From Tillandsia leiboldiana (Eukaryota > Streptophyta > Magnoliopsida > Poales > Bromeliaceae), in the NCBI GenBank assembly GCA_029204045.2, contig CM055064.1:8506323-8570322 (forward strand): DNA of 64,000 nt, in the 5' to 3' direction. The position numbers and the translations under genes are program-made. Positions within the stretch are counted from its first letter, which is position 1. Each line of letters opens with the position of its first letter. This document shows, in pieces, positions 32,800 to 46,300 of this stretch. The notes beneath the pieces are model-generated. The model was not told the DNA's origin, ran no database searches, and saw nothing but the letters and a program-made list of their open reading frames with translations.

Positions 32800-35700
32800 A
32801 CTTTATGTTGTCTGCGGCCAACATAACTGTCTGTAATATCGACTTTTGATCGGGGTCTGATCTCGAAAATCTGAGATCACTAGTGCGACCGTCTCGTCGA
32901 AACAAGAAAGATTGATATTCATATATTTTCGATCCGACGGTCGGATCTTCCGCAAAACAGCGAAGAAGTTGCGGGCCCACAACTTAAGTTGTGAATAGTA
33001 ATCTTTGGATTCGGTCCCCTCTCGATCGATCGTCGGCCGATTCACTATCTGAAACTTGAACATAGCAGTATGAGTAGTCAATTCTAGCTAATTTCGACAT
33101 TTTGAGCGCAATGGCACTGACGGAATTCACGTTTGGCGATTCTGGTGCATCGAGATGCGTGCATTACAGTATAGCCTACAGTATATTATGGCCCGAGATT
33201 TTATTCGAGCACCAAATTAAACAAGCAAGGGCACTATTTGGTAGGTCTCGACGAGCCGGACGTCGTGGTGAAAGTCCGTTTTTTTATTTCGATGACCTGT
33301 TCGTCTCGAAATGCGTGAAAAGCGTCGAAAAATTAAGTATTTTTGCAAAAACTTGAATATTTTATGGGCCAAATTATTTGGGGCTTATTCGTGAGGGTCC
33401 TTACAGCATTTTGGACCTACAGTAGGGACCTAAGGGCTTAGGGTTTGTTGTGTAGGGACTTGGTGGCATTTTGTAGCAAAAATAGGATATTTTGGCTTGG
33501 GTCTCTTGGGCTACTCGTGGGGGGGGGGGGGGTTACAGGCATTCGTGGGCCTCTTAAACGCTGGAGAGTAATGCAGCAAAGCAAAACGCATTCTCCCACT
33601 AGCCCTGGGACGCTAAGGAGGCACCCCCATCAAGCTTGGCCGAGTTCGGGTGAGGAAGAGAAGGAGTGCACCAAAGGATCTCCAAGTTGGTCCCTGACTT
33701 TGTTGAGGAGTTCTCCTGCTTCCTGGGAGTGAGCTCGAGAGGGGTTGGTGGCTGCGCGCCGCAGTGGAGAGGAACCGGCTTCTACCTTTCTTCCCCAACT
33801 CCGCCGAGGTAAGCCCTCTTCATCCTTTGAGTTTTAGAGGTCGAGACCTTTGGAAGTGGTCTCTGTAGGTTCTAAGGATGCTCCACGCCAAGCCCCGAAC
33901 CTCCATGCACGGTTGTTTGCCGGCGGTGACGTTGCACCACCGGAAAAGCCGCGTTGCTCTGCCTCGAGTTCTCTTCACTCCGGGCGGCTAAGGACAAAAA
34001 CTAAAATCATGGGTAGAAACTGTAGGACTAGAGGATCATCTCTACCAAATTTGGTGGAGTTTGGTTGGCCCTGTGAGTCGCAGATCGAAACCGTAATTTT
34101 TTGGGTTTTGAAGCTTCGGCCGAGCACTTTGCTCCAGCGCCGGCGTTGCTCCCCACCGTCGGCCACTTGCCGGGAAGCTTATTGGGATTAAAGGGATCCC
34201 ATCCATGCGCTTGCATGGAGTCCAAGCAGCCTTGGTGGAAATCCACCATTAAAGGTGGGAAGCTCGGGCCGAGCTTTCTTCGCTGCCGCCGCCGTCGTGT
34301 CCTGTCGTCGGGCACGGGGCCAGATGACTTAGTGGGGTCGAGAAGTACCTTGTGGTGCTGTTGCTTGAGGCCCAGAACTCCCGAATGGAAATCCACCATT
34401 AATGGTGCTCGAGCTCCAGTTTCTTCTTCTTGTTCCCGACCAACCGAGGAAGCCAGTTGGCTCAGGCTTGAAGGGAGATGCTCCTGCAGTCTTGTAGTGT
34501 TTTTAAGTCAAGTTAGAGGCTCCCAGATCTCACCCTTGCAAAGATGCAGCTTGGGTTTGGGAAATTGTGTGTTATAAGTTTGTGCCCACGAAGTGTTTGG
34601 TGAAATGCCTCAAAGAACTCGAAGATGGTTTAAGCAAATTCTGGGCATCCAAAAATACACCAGATTACTCCACATGATTCCCTGAGCTTGATGCTCACTT
34701 GTTGCAATTTTGACTGTGTGAATCAAAGTGTGGAACATTCTTGCCATTTGAGAGCAAGGTGTCTTGGATCTGTGGATCCTGCAGAAACTGGGTTGCACAA
34801 AGGCAAGCCCTCGAGTCTTTGTGAGGTCCTGAGCAAGATGCTCAAGTTTGTTTGGGGTTGGCACAAGCAGAAAGAGTAGTTTGAGCAAGTTAGAGCTTTA
34901 TGATGGTTGTTTGGGCCATGGGACTGTTTGGGGCAATTTGCAAAGTCGCGACAGTGAGCTCCTGGCTATTTTGGGGTCACTGGACGCGATGCTCACCTTA
35001 GATTTGAAATTGGTTGAGCCGAAGAATTAAAAGTGAATTAAAGCCTATGTTAGTATAGTAAGTCATGGCCCGAAGATTTTCTCAGGATCCGTGCTGTTGC
35101 CAAATGGTGAGCACGGTGTTCAACGAGTCGAGGGTCACCTACTGGTGGTGACGGTTCGTAAAAATGATCTTCCAATAATTAGAACGAGCAAAAATAGCTC
35201 TCAAATACGTGTAATAATGCGATTTATGGAAACCCTAGGGGTCAAAATGCAATTATAGCCTCACGTGCTATCTTGGACTGTGTGTCCATGATCTCTAAGC
35301 TTTTCGTTAGGGATCCAACGGCTCTCGTTGAGCGGAAATTGGTTATCGGTCCGTAAATCGGCAAAATCTTCGGTTTAACGGCGCCCCGGTGGCAATCGCG
35401 CAATTCGGGAAATTGCGGCGGTTCCGCCTAGCCGTCTGTTGAGTCCCAGTAGAATCTGGTTGAGCCAGCGGTAAAGGGTCAAAGTCCGTGTCTCCCAGAA
35501 ATTCAAATTGAATCTTCGGGAGGGGCATTTTGGTAATTATACCAATATTTGATTAAAAGGGTTGAGTCTAGCAAAGTGTTATTTGTCGAACATTGATGTT
35601 TAAGTATTTCGAGGCTGCACGTCAGGTTTCGTCGAAATCGAAAACTTGTAAGCGCGTTCGGGTCAAAGTGAGCCGAACGGCGGACTTCCGACGTTTCGCG

Positions 35701-36919
35701 TTGATCTGGAAAATATCCGAGTTCTAGTTGAGTGGGATTAGTGTGATTGAGTTGTTCCCTGATCAGCATTTTTGATTCAGGTTGGCACAGTCTTCGAGCT
35801 TTCTGTTGGAGTCGATAGTTCGCCTGCAAACAGATGGGTTTATCTTCGGTCCGGGCTTTATCATCTCGGCCCTCTAGGGTATTGTAATTGGTCGGACCCC
35901 TGTTCTTGTGATAGCCTAGTTTTCCTTGTTGAGCCTGCTCTTTTTATTGATCAGCATCATTTTTATATTGCTTTATCTACTTGATTCATTGATCCTTATC
36001 AGTTATCAGCCTATATGTTATCGTGCTTGATTGATCCTTAGCTTGCTAGCTTATATATTGCCATACTTGATTGATCTTTAGCGTGCTATCAGATATTATG
36101 ATACTTATGTAGTGAACCGGAATTTTGGTATATAAATAAATGTAAATAAAGATGGTATGAAATACTATTGTTATGAAAGTTAGGGAAGTAAGGAACATTT
36201 GGACGCGAGTTGAGCCCAAATAGGGTTAAAATGGAGAGATCTAAAAATTTATTTGAGAAAGGGGGCCCAGATGTTTAGTGGAAAATTCACAGTGTCGGAA
36301 AATTCCGAGAAAATTACGGGAGCCCCGTAAATATGTTTTAAGACCACAGAAAAAGATTTCGCGTTGATCGGAGGCGGGATAGTGAGAACGGGCTCCGCCA
36401 ATAGTGTCGAAAAATTCTGAGAAAATTACGGGAGCTTCGTAATTATGTTTTAAGGCCACAGTAAAAATTTCGAGTTGATCGGATACCCGGATTGCGAGAA
36501 CGGGGTCTGCCAGTGATTCTGGGTACAGCAAGGCTTTTGGTGGCCCAGAAATGGCCCAAACTGAAAATTTAAAATTTTCTGTGATAAATTAAGCTGAAAC
36601 GAAGTCGCCTGTCAAATTTGGACGGAAACGGAAGAAAAATGGGAAGAAAACGGGACAAAAACGAATTTTCAAGACGCGCAGTGCGCACAGCTGGCGCGCA
36701 CTCACGCGCGGGGGCGCACGCCCGCATGGCGCAGGGGCGCGCGCCTGTGCAGGTGTGCGCGCCCTGTGAGAGGTGGGCCGCTAGGTGGCGGGCCCCCATT
36801 GGGGGGCCCGTGGACCGGGTCTACAAACCCCCCCTCCCTTCCTTTTTCTTCTTTTCTTCTTTTCTTCTTCCTTCTCCCCGCAGACCTTCCCTTGCTCTTC
36901 TTCTTCTCCACCCGAGCAC

Positions 36920-36920
<1 letters not shown>

Positions 36921-36962
<42 letters not shown>
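36921..36962 (+). repeat. (GA)n microsatellite in C LTR
   Basis: AGAGAG run interrupted by AAAG at each end; the equivalent in the right LTR is at about 43284-43328, slightly longer. Confidence 0.9.
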
Positions 36963-37189
36963 GGAATTTCGTGAGGAGGAACGGCGCGCCGTGAACCTCG
37001 TAGAGCGCGCGAGGCGTTCCAAAAGTCAGATGGGCGGCGCGACTGTATGAGGTAAGCCCCGCACGTTATTTTTACGGTATTTTTGGCACAGTTTTTAGGC
37101 CTCCTTTGGGTTTGGATTTGACCCCATACCGTGTTGCGTGTTAGGAACCGAGTTATACTGTACCGTTTTGTTGCTCGGGCTGTCGGGGG

Positions 37190-37700
37190 CAATTTTGGCG
37201 CGCCTCGTTTTGCGTGCTAGTTGTGGAAGAAATGCACCGTTTTGCGTGCGGATTTAAAAAATGCGCCCAATTTTGGACGCGAACTCGTAAAACGTGCACC
37301 GCTTTGCGTGCAACATTAAAAAGAAACGTGCACCGTTTTGCATGCCAATACAAGGTATGTGCCCCTTTTTGCGTGCAGGTTGGACTAACGGGCACCGTTT
37401 TGCGTGCAGACTCTGATGTTTGCATTATTTTGCGTGCAGGACAAAAAAAATGTACACCATTTTGCACGCAACCCCACAGTGAGGCGTGCATCGTTTTGCG
37501 TGCAGATTTGAGGTACGTGCACCGTTTCACATGCAGATCGTGTTGCCGCGCATCGTTTTGCGTGCCGACTGAAGTGGCGCGCACCATTTTACGTATGGAT
37601 TTTTTAATGACATGCACCGTTTTGCATGCAGGATTAGAGGACGTGCACCGTTTTGCGTGCGAACTCGAGGGATGTGCACCGTTTTGCGTGCAAGCTCGAG
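37190..37700 (+). repeat. Array of GTGCACCGTTTTGCGTGC motifs, left LTR of C
   Basis: About 15 degenerate copies of GTGCACCGTTTTGCGTGCAG separated by 15-35 bp of variable sequence. Each motif carries GCAC...GTGC inverted ends. Spacing mostly keeps reading frame, which creates long open frames on both strands (205 codons plus, 278 codons minus) that are repeat by-products (HAKRCT / ARKTVH repeats) and not a gene. Confidence 0.85.
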
Positions 37701-38260
37701 GAGACAAGTGGAATCGTGCGGAGACCAATTGCAAGTGTCTACAAGTAATTAGGGACACCACAAGGTGGGGAATTCTGTCGAAATTGGGTGATCTCTCCCC
37801 TTGCTCCCTTGCTTTTCGATTCGAAGCATGATAGTAGCCTGTTAGAGGCGTTAGGTAATTATGATATTGATTACCTGTATAGATGGATTCAGATGAAAAA
37901 AAGCAACTGTTGGTTGCCAGAGATAGGGGAATAATTGTGCATGTGCAAAGAGACACAGAGGAAAAGTGCAACTGTTGGTTGCCAAACATATATGATGAAT
38001 ATGCATGCGTAGAGATAATTATTATTTTATGAATGAGATGAAAATAATTGCATGCATGAAAATGATTAGCTATTCATGATTATGAGTATGTTAGGGCATA
38101 ACCCTAGGAAACACGTGGCATAAGGGAGTAACAGTTGTTGGTAGTAAGACTAGGAGAAAACCTAATATAGGGGTTTGACGAGTGACATCAACTTAGGAGT
38201 TATCCTAGGGAGGACGAGTGGCATGGTCGTAGGTGACAACCTAAGGACACTGGATAGAGT

Positions 38261-38488
38261 GATCAACATAGAGTCAGAGAACTCTAGGATGTATATGACA
38301 TGGAACTTAGGCAAAGAGAACCTAAGGTGAACTAGTGATCAACATAGAGTCAGAGAACTCTAGGATGTGTATGACATGGAACTTAGGCAAAGAGAACGTA
38401 AGGTGAACTAGTGGTCAGCATAGAGTCAAGGAACCTAGGACAAGTATGACATGGAACTTAGGTAAAGGGAACCTAAGTTGAGCTAGAA
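38261..38488 (+). repeat. Three tandem 76-bp repeats, left LTR of C
   Basis: Units start at 38261, 38337 and 38413 (GATCAACATAGAGTCAGAGA, the third diverged). The right LTR carries the same set near 44789-45016. Shorter ACTCTAGGATTCA words recur downstream. Confidence 0.85.
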
Positions 38489-40336
38489 GAGTTTAAACTC
38501 ATAGACAGAAAAATAGAGTCATGTTGACTCTAGGATTCAGTAAGGAATCAAGAGAATGGGAAAATGGATCAAGTGTGGAGACAAGAAAAGGAAACAGGGA
38601 AATTAGAGTCAGTGTAACTCTAAGTTAATAGTGGAACAGAAAAATAGAGTTAAGTTAACTCTAGGATTCAATGAGGAATCGGAAAAGTGGGATGAGATCC
38701 CAAGGTTAAAGAATTAACTAATGTAACCCTAGCAAGTCATAGGGTGTCTGGGCAAAAAGGGACAATAACTTTAACTTCAATTTGAGTTAAATAAATAAAG
38801 AGAAATGTTTAAGAGTCCAGGAGACTCTCTAGTTACCCGTGTGGCAAGACCTAGGGTAAAAGAGGAATTAGTGAAAAGAAATGGAGCTCAAGGTAGAGCA
38901 AAAGTGATTAATAAGCATGACAAGCAAATTGCTTAAGATAGAGAGAACAGAAAGAGAAATGATAAGAGTGCAAGTGACTCCTAGTTATCCTTATGGCGAG
39001 ACCTAGGATAAGAGATAATTTGTTGTAAAAAGGCAAAGTTAAAAAGTAAGCTAAAAGTGGCTAAAAAGCATAAAGAGAATGTAAATGGCGCCTTCGAATT
39101 TGAGACTCGTCAAGTGGAGCAGGACTCCCTGGGCAGTGACCCGTCGGACGAGGTACTTTCGAAAGGCTTAAAGTGAAAGTAAAGAGCTAAATGCTCAAAG
39201 GAAAGAGAAAGAGATTTGCTAGTGGCAAAAAGGGAGCTATAAGCTCGAATAAGAAAGAAAAGCAAATGTTCAAAGGCAAAAAGGCTAAGAACTAAAGTAA
39301 AAAGAGAAAGAAAAGAAAAGAAAAAAAAAAGAAAAGAAAAGAAAAGAAAATATAAAGATTCTACGGTGAAACCAGCCCATGTTGGAGGTACGGGCAGTAT
39401 CCCTCTCCCGGGTAGAGACCCATTCGGGACGTTTCTTCCGTAGGACGGGGTAACACTTGCGGGTGTTATCGGCAACCTTAGAAATCTTATCTTATGGTAG
39501 CAGGACTACCGGGCAAGGGCCCGTTGGATAAGAATTTCCGAGGGTTAACTTGAACTAAAGCACTAGAATCTAAAGCAGAAAGAGAAATTTGAGTGGCCAA
39601 GATGGCCGGGTTAGTTGACCCTGTATACAGCGGCATAGTGGCCGAGTTGGTGCTTAGCAGCCTGGTATGGCTAGACAGAGTAGTGCTGGGATGATGAGTA
39701 TACACAGATAGTGTAGTGATTCATATATATTGCATAGCCGCATTTTTATATTGAGGATTTTAGTTTCCTAGCACTATTATTATTGCTTCCATTGGACCAA
39801 GTGGTGTAGGACACTTTATCTCGGTGGTTGAACCCACTGGGAACTATGTCGTAGTTCTCACACCCCTTGGGTGACTCCCCCCCCACAGGTTCAGGTATGG
39901 ATGCAGCGATCGCGACGGTTCAGAGGCAGACGGCGAGGTATACGACAGGGGCAAGGGCCCCGCAGCATAGAGACCTAGAGGGTCTAGCAGAGGTATCCCA
40001 TTTATATATTTCTTGAGTGAACCTTGTATGGTGAGGAATTTATGTAAAAGAATTGTAATAATTTTATATTGCAAGTTCAGAAATGTAAAGTGTAATAAAG
40101 TAATGCATGATTCACTCTTGTATGCTTTCATTTCCGCATTAACTGTCATTATTGAATGAAAGTTTTAAATTTGTAGTGATTTTTAGTACTCTGATATTGA
40201 GCTTCCACATACACTTGTTGTGTTATTATGGATGTTACCGTTCCTTTCGGGTAGGAAAAGGTCTTACCCGATTGGCGGGTCTGTTGGCGTGCCCGAACCG
40301 TACAAATTGGCGGACTCGGGGCGTGACAGATTAGAG

Positions 40337-40348
40337 TGGTATCAGAGA
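40337..40348 (+). other. Primer-binding site of C
   Basis: TGGTATCAGAGA, eight bases (GATTAGAG) after the LTR end; complementary to the 3' end of initiator-Met tRNA with a mismatch only at the last base. Confidence 0.88.
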
Positions 40349-42481
40349 CTAGGAATAGTCCTAGGTGGTTAGCAACCTTCGGGAGACCCTAGGGATTAGC
40401 ACGAGAGAGTGTGTGGGTTATTGGGCGAAAGTATTCGATTGGTTATTGTAGTTCCCAAAAAGGATGTTGGGACTGATCGAGGGCGACGAGCTCTCATTCT
40501 TCGGATATTACGTTGGCGGCCGACAACGTAATGTTGGAGATGAAAAGAAGTACCCTCTTATACTTTCGCATGATTGTGTCCACGAGCCTTTTCATCGGTA
40601 TGTAGACTGCACGTTGCTCAAATGGCTACGTTTGGGCTAGTTGTTTAGTTGTGGTGTACATATTGGCGATGACACCACATAGGGAAACACACCTATTTCG
40701 ACTCGAGTCACGAGAGGGCTCGGGGTCAAACGACGTACGCGAGCTATGATAGCAGGTGACCGCACTTGTTGGTGTGGTCTAGCAGCAGGTCAAGCTTCCT
40801 GTCGTCAGCGGAAATTTCCCCGCCGACAGGAGGACAGATTCCGACGCCTAAAGGTGGCGTCAGGGTGACGGTCGGAGCAAATCAATAGGCTCCAGTGGCT
40901 GACAGCGCAGCAAGCTGAGGGTGCATAAATGACGCATGAGCGTACGGCGTCGCCGCATGATGGGGCGACAGTAGAGCGGGTGGCAGTGGCCGCCGAGCTT
41001 TTGTCGGCGCACCCCGCACCTTCAGCAAAGAGTGTTATAAGCTTGTGTCAGCTGAATTGCTGGCAAAGTGTGGTTGGAAAGGTCCAGTGAGAGACCGACT
41101 CACGGAACGCTGGTAATCGCTATGTGCGAGAACCAAGTAAATATGTCCTAAGAGTTAGGGCAAGAAAGATTTACAAGCCTAGAGTAGGCTTCAAGATACG
41201 TGGATCTCTCGATAGAGCGAGAGTTTACTAGCGCCGTTCTGATGAATGGGTGTAATAGCAAGGATTGCCACCGCAGGATTTGAGTGTTAATCACCAGGAT
41301 GGTGAACTGTTATTGTGGTGCCTCGATCTAGTTGGGAGAGTGCACAAGAGCCGTAGGGGTACGTAAGCGAATCGCTTAACGCTGGATTTTCTGCGAGTTA
41401 GCATGGGGGCGTAGGACGCCCAATTGTTTGGGTGCTCATGGAGCACAAGTATTGTTTAGCCAGAGAGAGCTGATTAGGTGGCATAGTAGCCTTTGCCCAG
41501 TGTGGCCAGAGTTGATAGAGAGTTTTGGGTCGTGGATTGACGACTGGTTAGTTGGTTTTGCTCAGTGAGCATAGTGGTCGTGTGGCGACGATTAGCGGGT
41601 TCGCTTGGGGACGATCCGTGTCTGGACCATGTTTGTGGACTGTGGGCCTGTAGCCCAGTGGGCAGGCGCAGTCGGCTGTGAGAGACAGCGGCCCGAGACC
41701 TGATGGCGGGGCATGATAGAGATTTGGTCGGGACGGTAGTCCGAGCGATGACCCGGGAACGTGGAATGCCACGTGTGAGCATTGAGGCTATTAGTACACT
41801 GAGATTAGTACACTGAGAGTGTGATGTGACCAGGCCGTAGAGCTAGTGGTGATTGAGGTACTATAGCTCCTAGTGGGAGTGTTGGTGTAGTAATCCTAAG
41901 TGAGGATCTACCCGTATGACGATTGGGTCTGTGTGCTAGTGAGAGCCATTGTACAGTGTTGGATTAGTTTTGGGCTATAGGCCCCTATTGGACCGTGGTC
42001 TGTGAACCTATTAGTAGTCCGAGATATCGGGTTAGCTGATAACCCGTGGTCTTAGAGCGCTAGCAGCGTGTGAGATAGTTGAGGACTTGTGGATTGACCT
42101 TTGCACTCCACATTAGGCAACGGAGTGACCGGAAAATGCGGTAAGTGTAATTGGTTGCAGATGCAACCTCGTTGTGAAAAAATGATGGCGAAATTAAAGT
42201 GAAAATTTCGCAAGTAAACTGTGTTATTTGTGGCAATTGAGAGAGCAAGTGCTCAACCGTGTCTTTCACCTACTTGGTGGAGGTGGCCAAACACCAGGTC
42301 TGAGATTTTTCCTGGATTGAGTAAGGGATTCATGAATGAGTTGCTCGTGTAGTCTCGGCGAGCAGGCAATTTGATGCCGGTCACGATATACAGTGAGCCC
42401 AGTAGTGAGGGCAAGATTTCCTCCCTCTCGATCAAGTAGGAGTCGAGATGTGACTCAAGTTTCGAGGACGAAACTTATTTT
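40349..42481 (+). other. Non-coding interior of C
   Basis: 2.1 kb with only short frames (100 codons or fewer) on either strand and no protease, RT or integrase motif. The final ~60 bp (CAAGTTTCGAGGACGAAACTT before the polypurine tract) resemble the ends of coding gypsy elements. Presumed to carry packaging or dimerisation signals of the RNA. Confidence 0.75.
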
Positions 42482-42494
42482 AAGGGGGGTAGAA
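42482..42494 (+). other. Polypurine tract of C
   Basis: AAGGGGGGTAGAA immediately before TGTAGTGAACCGG. Confidence 0.85.
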
Positions 42495-43283
42495 TGTAGT
42501 GAACCGGAATTTTGGTATATAAATAAATGTAAATAAAGATGGTATGAAATACTATTGTTATGAAAGTTAGGGAAGTAAGGAACATTTGGACGTGAGTTGG
42601 GCCCAAATCGGGTTAAAATGGAGAGATCTAAAAATTTATTTGAGAAAGGGGGCCCAGATGTTTAGTGGAAAATTCACAGTGTCGGAAAATTCCGAGAAAA
42701 TTACGGGAGCCCCGTAAATATGTTTTAAGACCACAGAAAAAGGTTTCGCGTTGATCGGAGGCCGGATAGTGAGAACGGGCTCCGCCAACAGTGACGAAAA
42801 ATTCTAAGAAAATTACGGGAGCTTCGTAATTATGTTTTAAGGTCACAGTAAAAATTTCGAATTGATCGGATACCCGGATTGCGAGAACGGGGTCCGCTAG
42901 TGATTCTGGGTACAACAAGGCTTTTGGTGGCCCAGAAATGGCCCAATCTGAAAATTTAAAATTTTCTGTGATAAATTAAGCTGAAACGAAGTCGCCTGTC
43001 AAATTTGGACGGAAACGGACGAAAAATGGGAAGAAAACGCGACAAAAACGGATTTTCAAGACGCGCGGCGCGCTGCGTAGTGCGCACAGCTGGCGCGCAC
43101 TCACGCGCGGGGGCGCGCGCCTGTGCAGGTGTGCCCTGTGAGAGGTGGGCCGCCAGGTGGCGGGCCCCCATTGGGGGGCCCGTGGACCGGGTCTACAAAC
43201 CCCCCCTCCCTTCCTTTTTTTTCTTTTCTTCTTCCTTCTCCCCGCAGACCTTCCCTTGCTCTTCTTCTTCTCCACCCGAGCAC

Positions 43284-43328
<45 letters not shown>

Positions 43329-46300
43329 GAAATTTCGTGAGGAGGAACGGCGCGCCGTGAACCTCGTGGAGCGCGCGAGGCGTTCCAAAAGTTAGATGGG
43401 CGGCGCAACTGTACGAGATAAGCCCCGCACGTTATTTTTACGGTATTTTTGGCACAGTTTTTAGGCCTCCTTTGGGTTTGGATTTGACCCCATATCGTGT
43501 TGCGTGTTAGGAACCGAGTTATACTGTACCGTTTTGTTGCTCGGGCTGTCGGGGGGCAATTTTGGCGCGCCTCGTTTTGCGTGCTAGTTGTGGAAGAAAT
43601 GCACCGTTTTGCGTGCGGATTTAAAAAATGCGCGCAATTTTGGACGCGAACTCGTAAAACGTGCACCGCTTCGCGTGTAACATTGAAAAAGAAACGTGCA
43701 CCGTTTTGCGTGCCAATACAAGGTATGTGCTCCGTTTTGCGTGCAGGTTGGACTAACGGCCACCGTTTTGCGTGCAGACTCTGATGTTTGCATTATTTTG
43801 CATGCAGGAGGAAAAAAATATGCACCGTTTTGCGTGCAACCCCACAGTGAGGCGTGCATCGTTTTGCGTGCCGATTTGAGGTACGTGCACCGTTTTGCAT
43901 GCAGATCGTGTTGTCGCGCACCGTTTTGCGTGCCATCGCTAATGTTATGCACTGTTTTGCATGCAAGGTTGGAAAAATATGCACCATTTTGCGTGCAACC
44001 CTACAGCAAGACGTGCACCGTTTTGCGTGCAGATTTGAGGTACGTGCACCGTTTCGCGTGCAGATCGTGTTGTCGCGCATCGTTTTGCGTGCCGACTGAA
44101 GTGGCGCGCACCATTTTACGTATGGGTTTTCTAATGACATGCACCGTTTTGCGTGCAGGATTGGAGGACGTGCACCGTTTTGCGTGCGGACTCGAGGGAT
44201 GTGCATCGTTTTGCGTGCAAGCTCGAGGAGACAAGTGAAATCGCGCGGAGACCAATTGCAAGTGTCTACAAGCAATTGGGGACACCACAAGGTGGGAAAT
44301 TCTGCCGAAATTGGGTGATCTCTCCCCTTACCCCCTTGCTTTTCGATTCGAAGCATGATAGTAGCCTGTTAGAGGCGTTAGGTAATTATGATATTGATTA
44401 CCTGTATAGATGGATTCAGATGAAAAAGAGCAACTGTTGGTTGCCAGAGATAGGGGAATAATTGTGCATGTGCAAAGAGACACAGAGGAAAAGTGCAACT
44501 GTTGGTTGCCAAACATATATGATGAATATGCATGCGTAGAGATAATTATTATTTTATGAATGAGATGAAAATAATTGCATGCATGAAAATGATTATCTAT
44601 TCATGATTATGAGTATGTTAGGGCATAACCCTAGGAAACACGTGACATAAGGGAGTAACAGTTGTTGGCAGTAAGACTAGGAGAAAACCTAGTATAGCGG
44701 TTTGACGAGTGACATCAACTTAGGAGTTATCCTAGGGAGGACGAGTGGCATGGTCTTAGGTGACAACCTAAGGACACTGGATAGAGTGATCAACATAGAG
44801 TCAGAGAACTCTAGGATGTGTATGACATGGAACTTAGGCAAAGAGAACCTAAGGTGAACTAGTGATCAACATAGAGTCAGAGAACTCTAGGATGTGTATG
44901 ACATGGAACTTAGGCAAAGAGAACCTAAGGTGAACTAGTGGTCAGCATAGAGTCAAGGAACCTAGGACAAGTATGACATGAAACTTAGGTAAAGGGAACC
45001 TAAGTTGAGCTAGAAGAGTTTAAACTCACATACAGAAAAATAGAGTCATGTTGACTCTAGGATTCAGTAAGGAATCAAGAGAATGGGAAAATGGATCAAG
45101 TGTGGAGACATGAAAGGGAAACAGGGAAATTAGAGTCAGTGTAACTCTAAGTTAATAGTGGAACAGAAAAATAGAGTTAAGTTAACTCTAGGATTCAATG
45201 AGGAATCAGAAAAGTGGGATGAGATCCCAAGGTTAAAGAATTAACTAATGTAACCCTAGCAAGTCATAGGGTGTCTGGCAAAAAGGGACAATAACTTTAA
45301 CTTCAATTTGAGTTAAATAAATAAAGAGAAATGTTTAAGAGTCCTGGAGACTCTCTAGTTACCCGTGTGGCAAGACCTAGGGTAAAAGAGGAATTAGTGA
45401 AAAGAAATAGAGCTCAAGGTAGAGCAAAAGTGATTAATAAGCATGACAAGCAAATTGCTTAAGACAGAGAGAACAGAAAGAGAAATGATAAGAGTCCAAG
45501 TGACTCCTAGTTATCCTTATGGCGAGACCTAGGATAAGAGATAATTTGTTGTAAAAAGGCAAAGTTAAAAAGTAAGCTAAAAGTGGCTAAAAAGCATAAA
45601 GAGAATGAATGTAAATGGCGCCTTCGAATTTGAGACTCGTCAAGTGGAGCAGGACTCCCTGGGCAGTGACCCGTCGGACGAGATACTTTCGAAAGGCTTA
45701 AAGTGAAAGTAAAGAGCTAAATGCTCAAAGGAAAGAGAAAGAGATTTGCTAGTGGCAAAAAGGGAGCTATAAGCTCGAATAAGAAAGAAAAGCAAATGTT
45801 CAAAGGCAAAGAGGCTAAGAACTAAAGTAAAAAGAGAAAGAAAAGAAAAGAAAAAAAAAAGAAAAGAAAAGAAAGAAAATATAAAGATTCTACGGTGAAA
45901 CCAGCCCATGTTGGAGGTACGGGCAGCATCCCTCTCCCGGGTAGAGACCCGTTCGGGACGTTTCTTCCGTAGGACGGGGTAACACTTGCGGGTGTTATCG
46001 GCAACCTTAGAAATCTTATCTTATGGTAGCAGGACTACCGGGCAAGGGCCCATTGGATAAGAATTTCCGAGGGTTAACTTGAACTAAAGCACTAGAATCT
46101 AAAGCAGAAAGAGAAATTTGAGTGGCCAAGATGGCCGGGTTAGTTGACCCTGTATACAGCGGCATAGTGGCCGAGTTGGTGCTTAGCAGCCTGGTATGGC
46201 TAGACAGAGTAGTGCTGGGATGATGAGTATACACAGATAGTGTAGTGATTCATATATATTGCATAGCCGCATTTTTATATTGAGGATTTTAGTTTCCTAG

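Larger units (their letters stand above)
36108..40328 (+). repeat. Left LTR of C (4.22 kb)
   Basis: TGTAGTGAACCGG...GGCGTGACA. It contains a (GA)n tract (about 36924-36960), a tandem motif array (37190-37700), three 76-bp repeats (38261-38488) and an A/G-rich microsatellite (39299-39352). It differs from the right LTR by scattered substitutions and by array length. Confidence 0.92.

Noticed and set aside
37190..37700. CRISPR-like array (short repeats with unique spacers)
   Set aside because: Plant nuclear LTR context, degenerate repeats, irregular spacers, no cas genes.
37153..37989. 278-codon minus-strand ORF (and the 205-codon plus ORF) in the C LTR as a Cys/Lys-rich repeat protein gene
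   Set aside because: Both strands are open only because a ~17-bp motif repeats with mostly frame-preserving spacers. The ORF lies inside an LTR, and the paired LTR has different, shorter frames.
40337..40348. Partial tRNA gene
   Set aside because: TGGTATCAGAGA here and at the equivalent sites is the primer-binding site; no tRNA body is adjacent.
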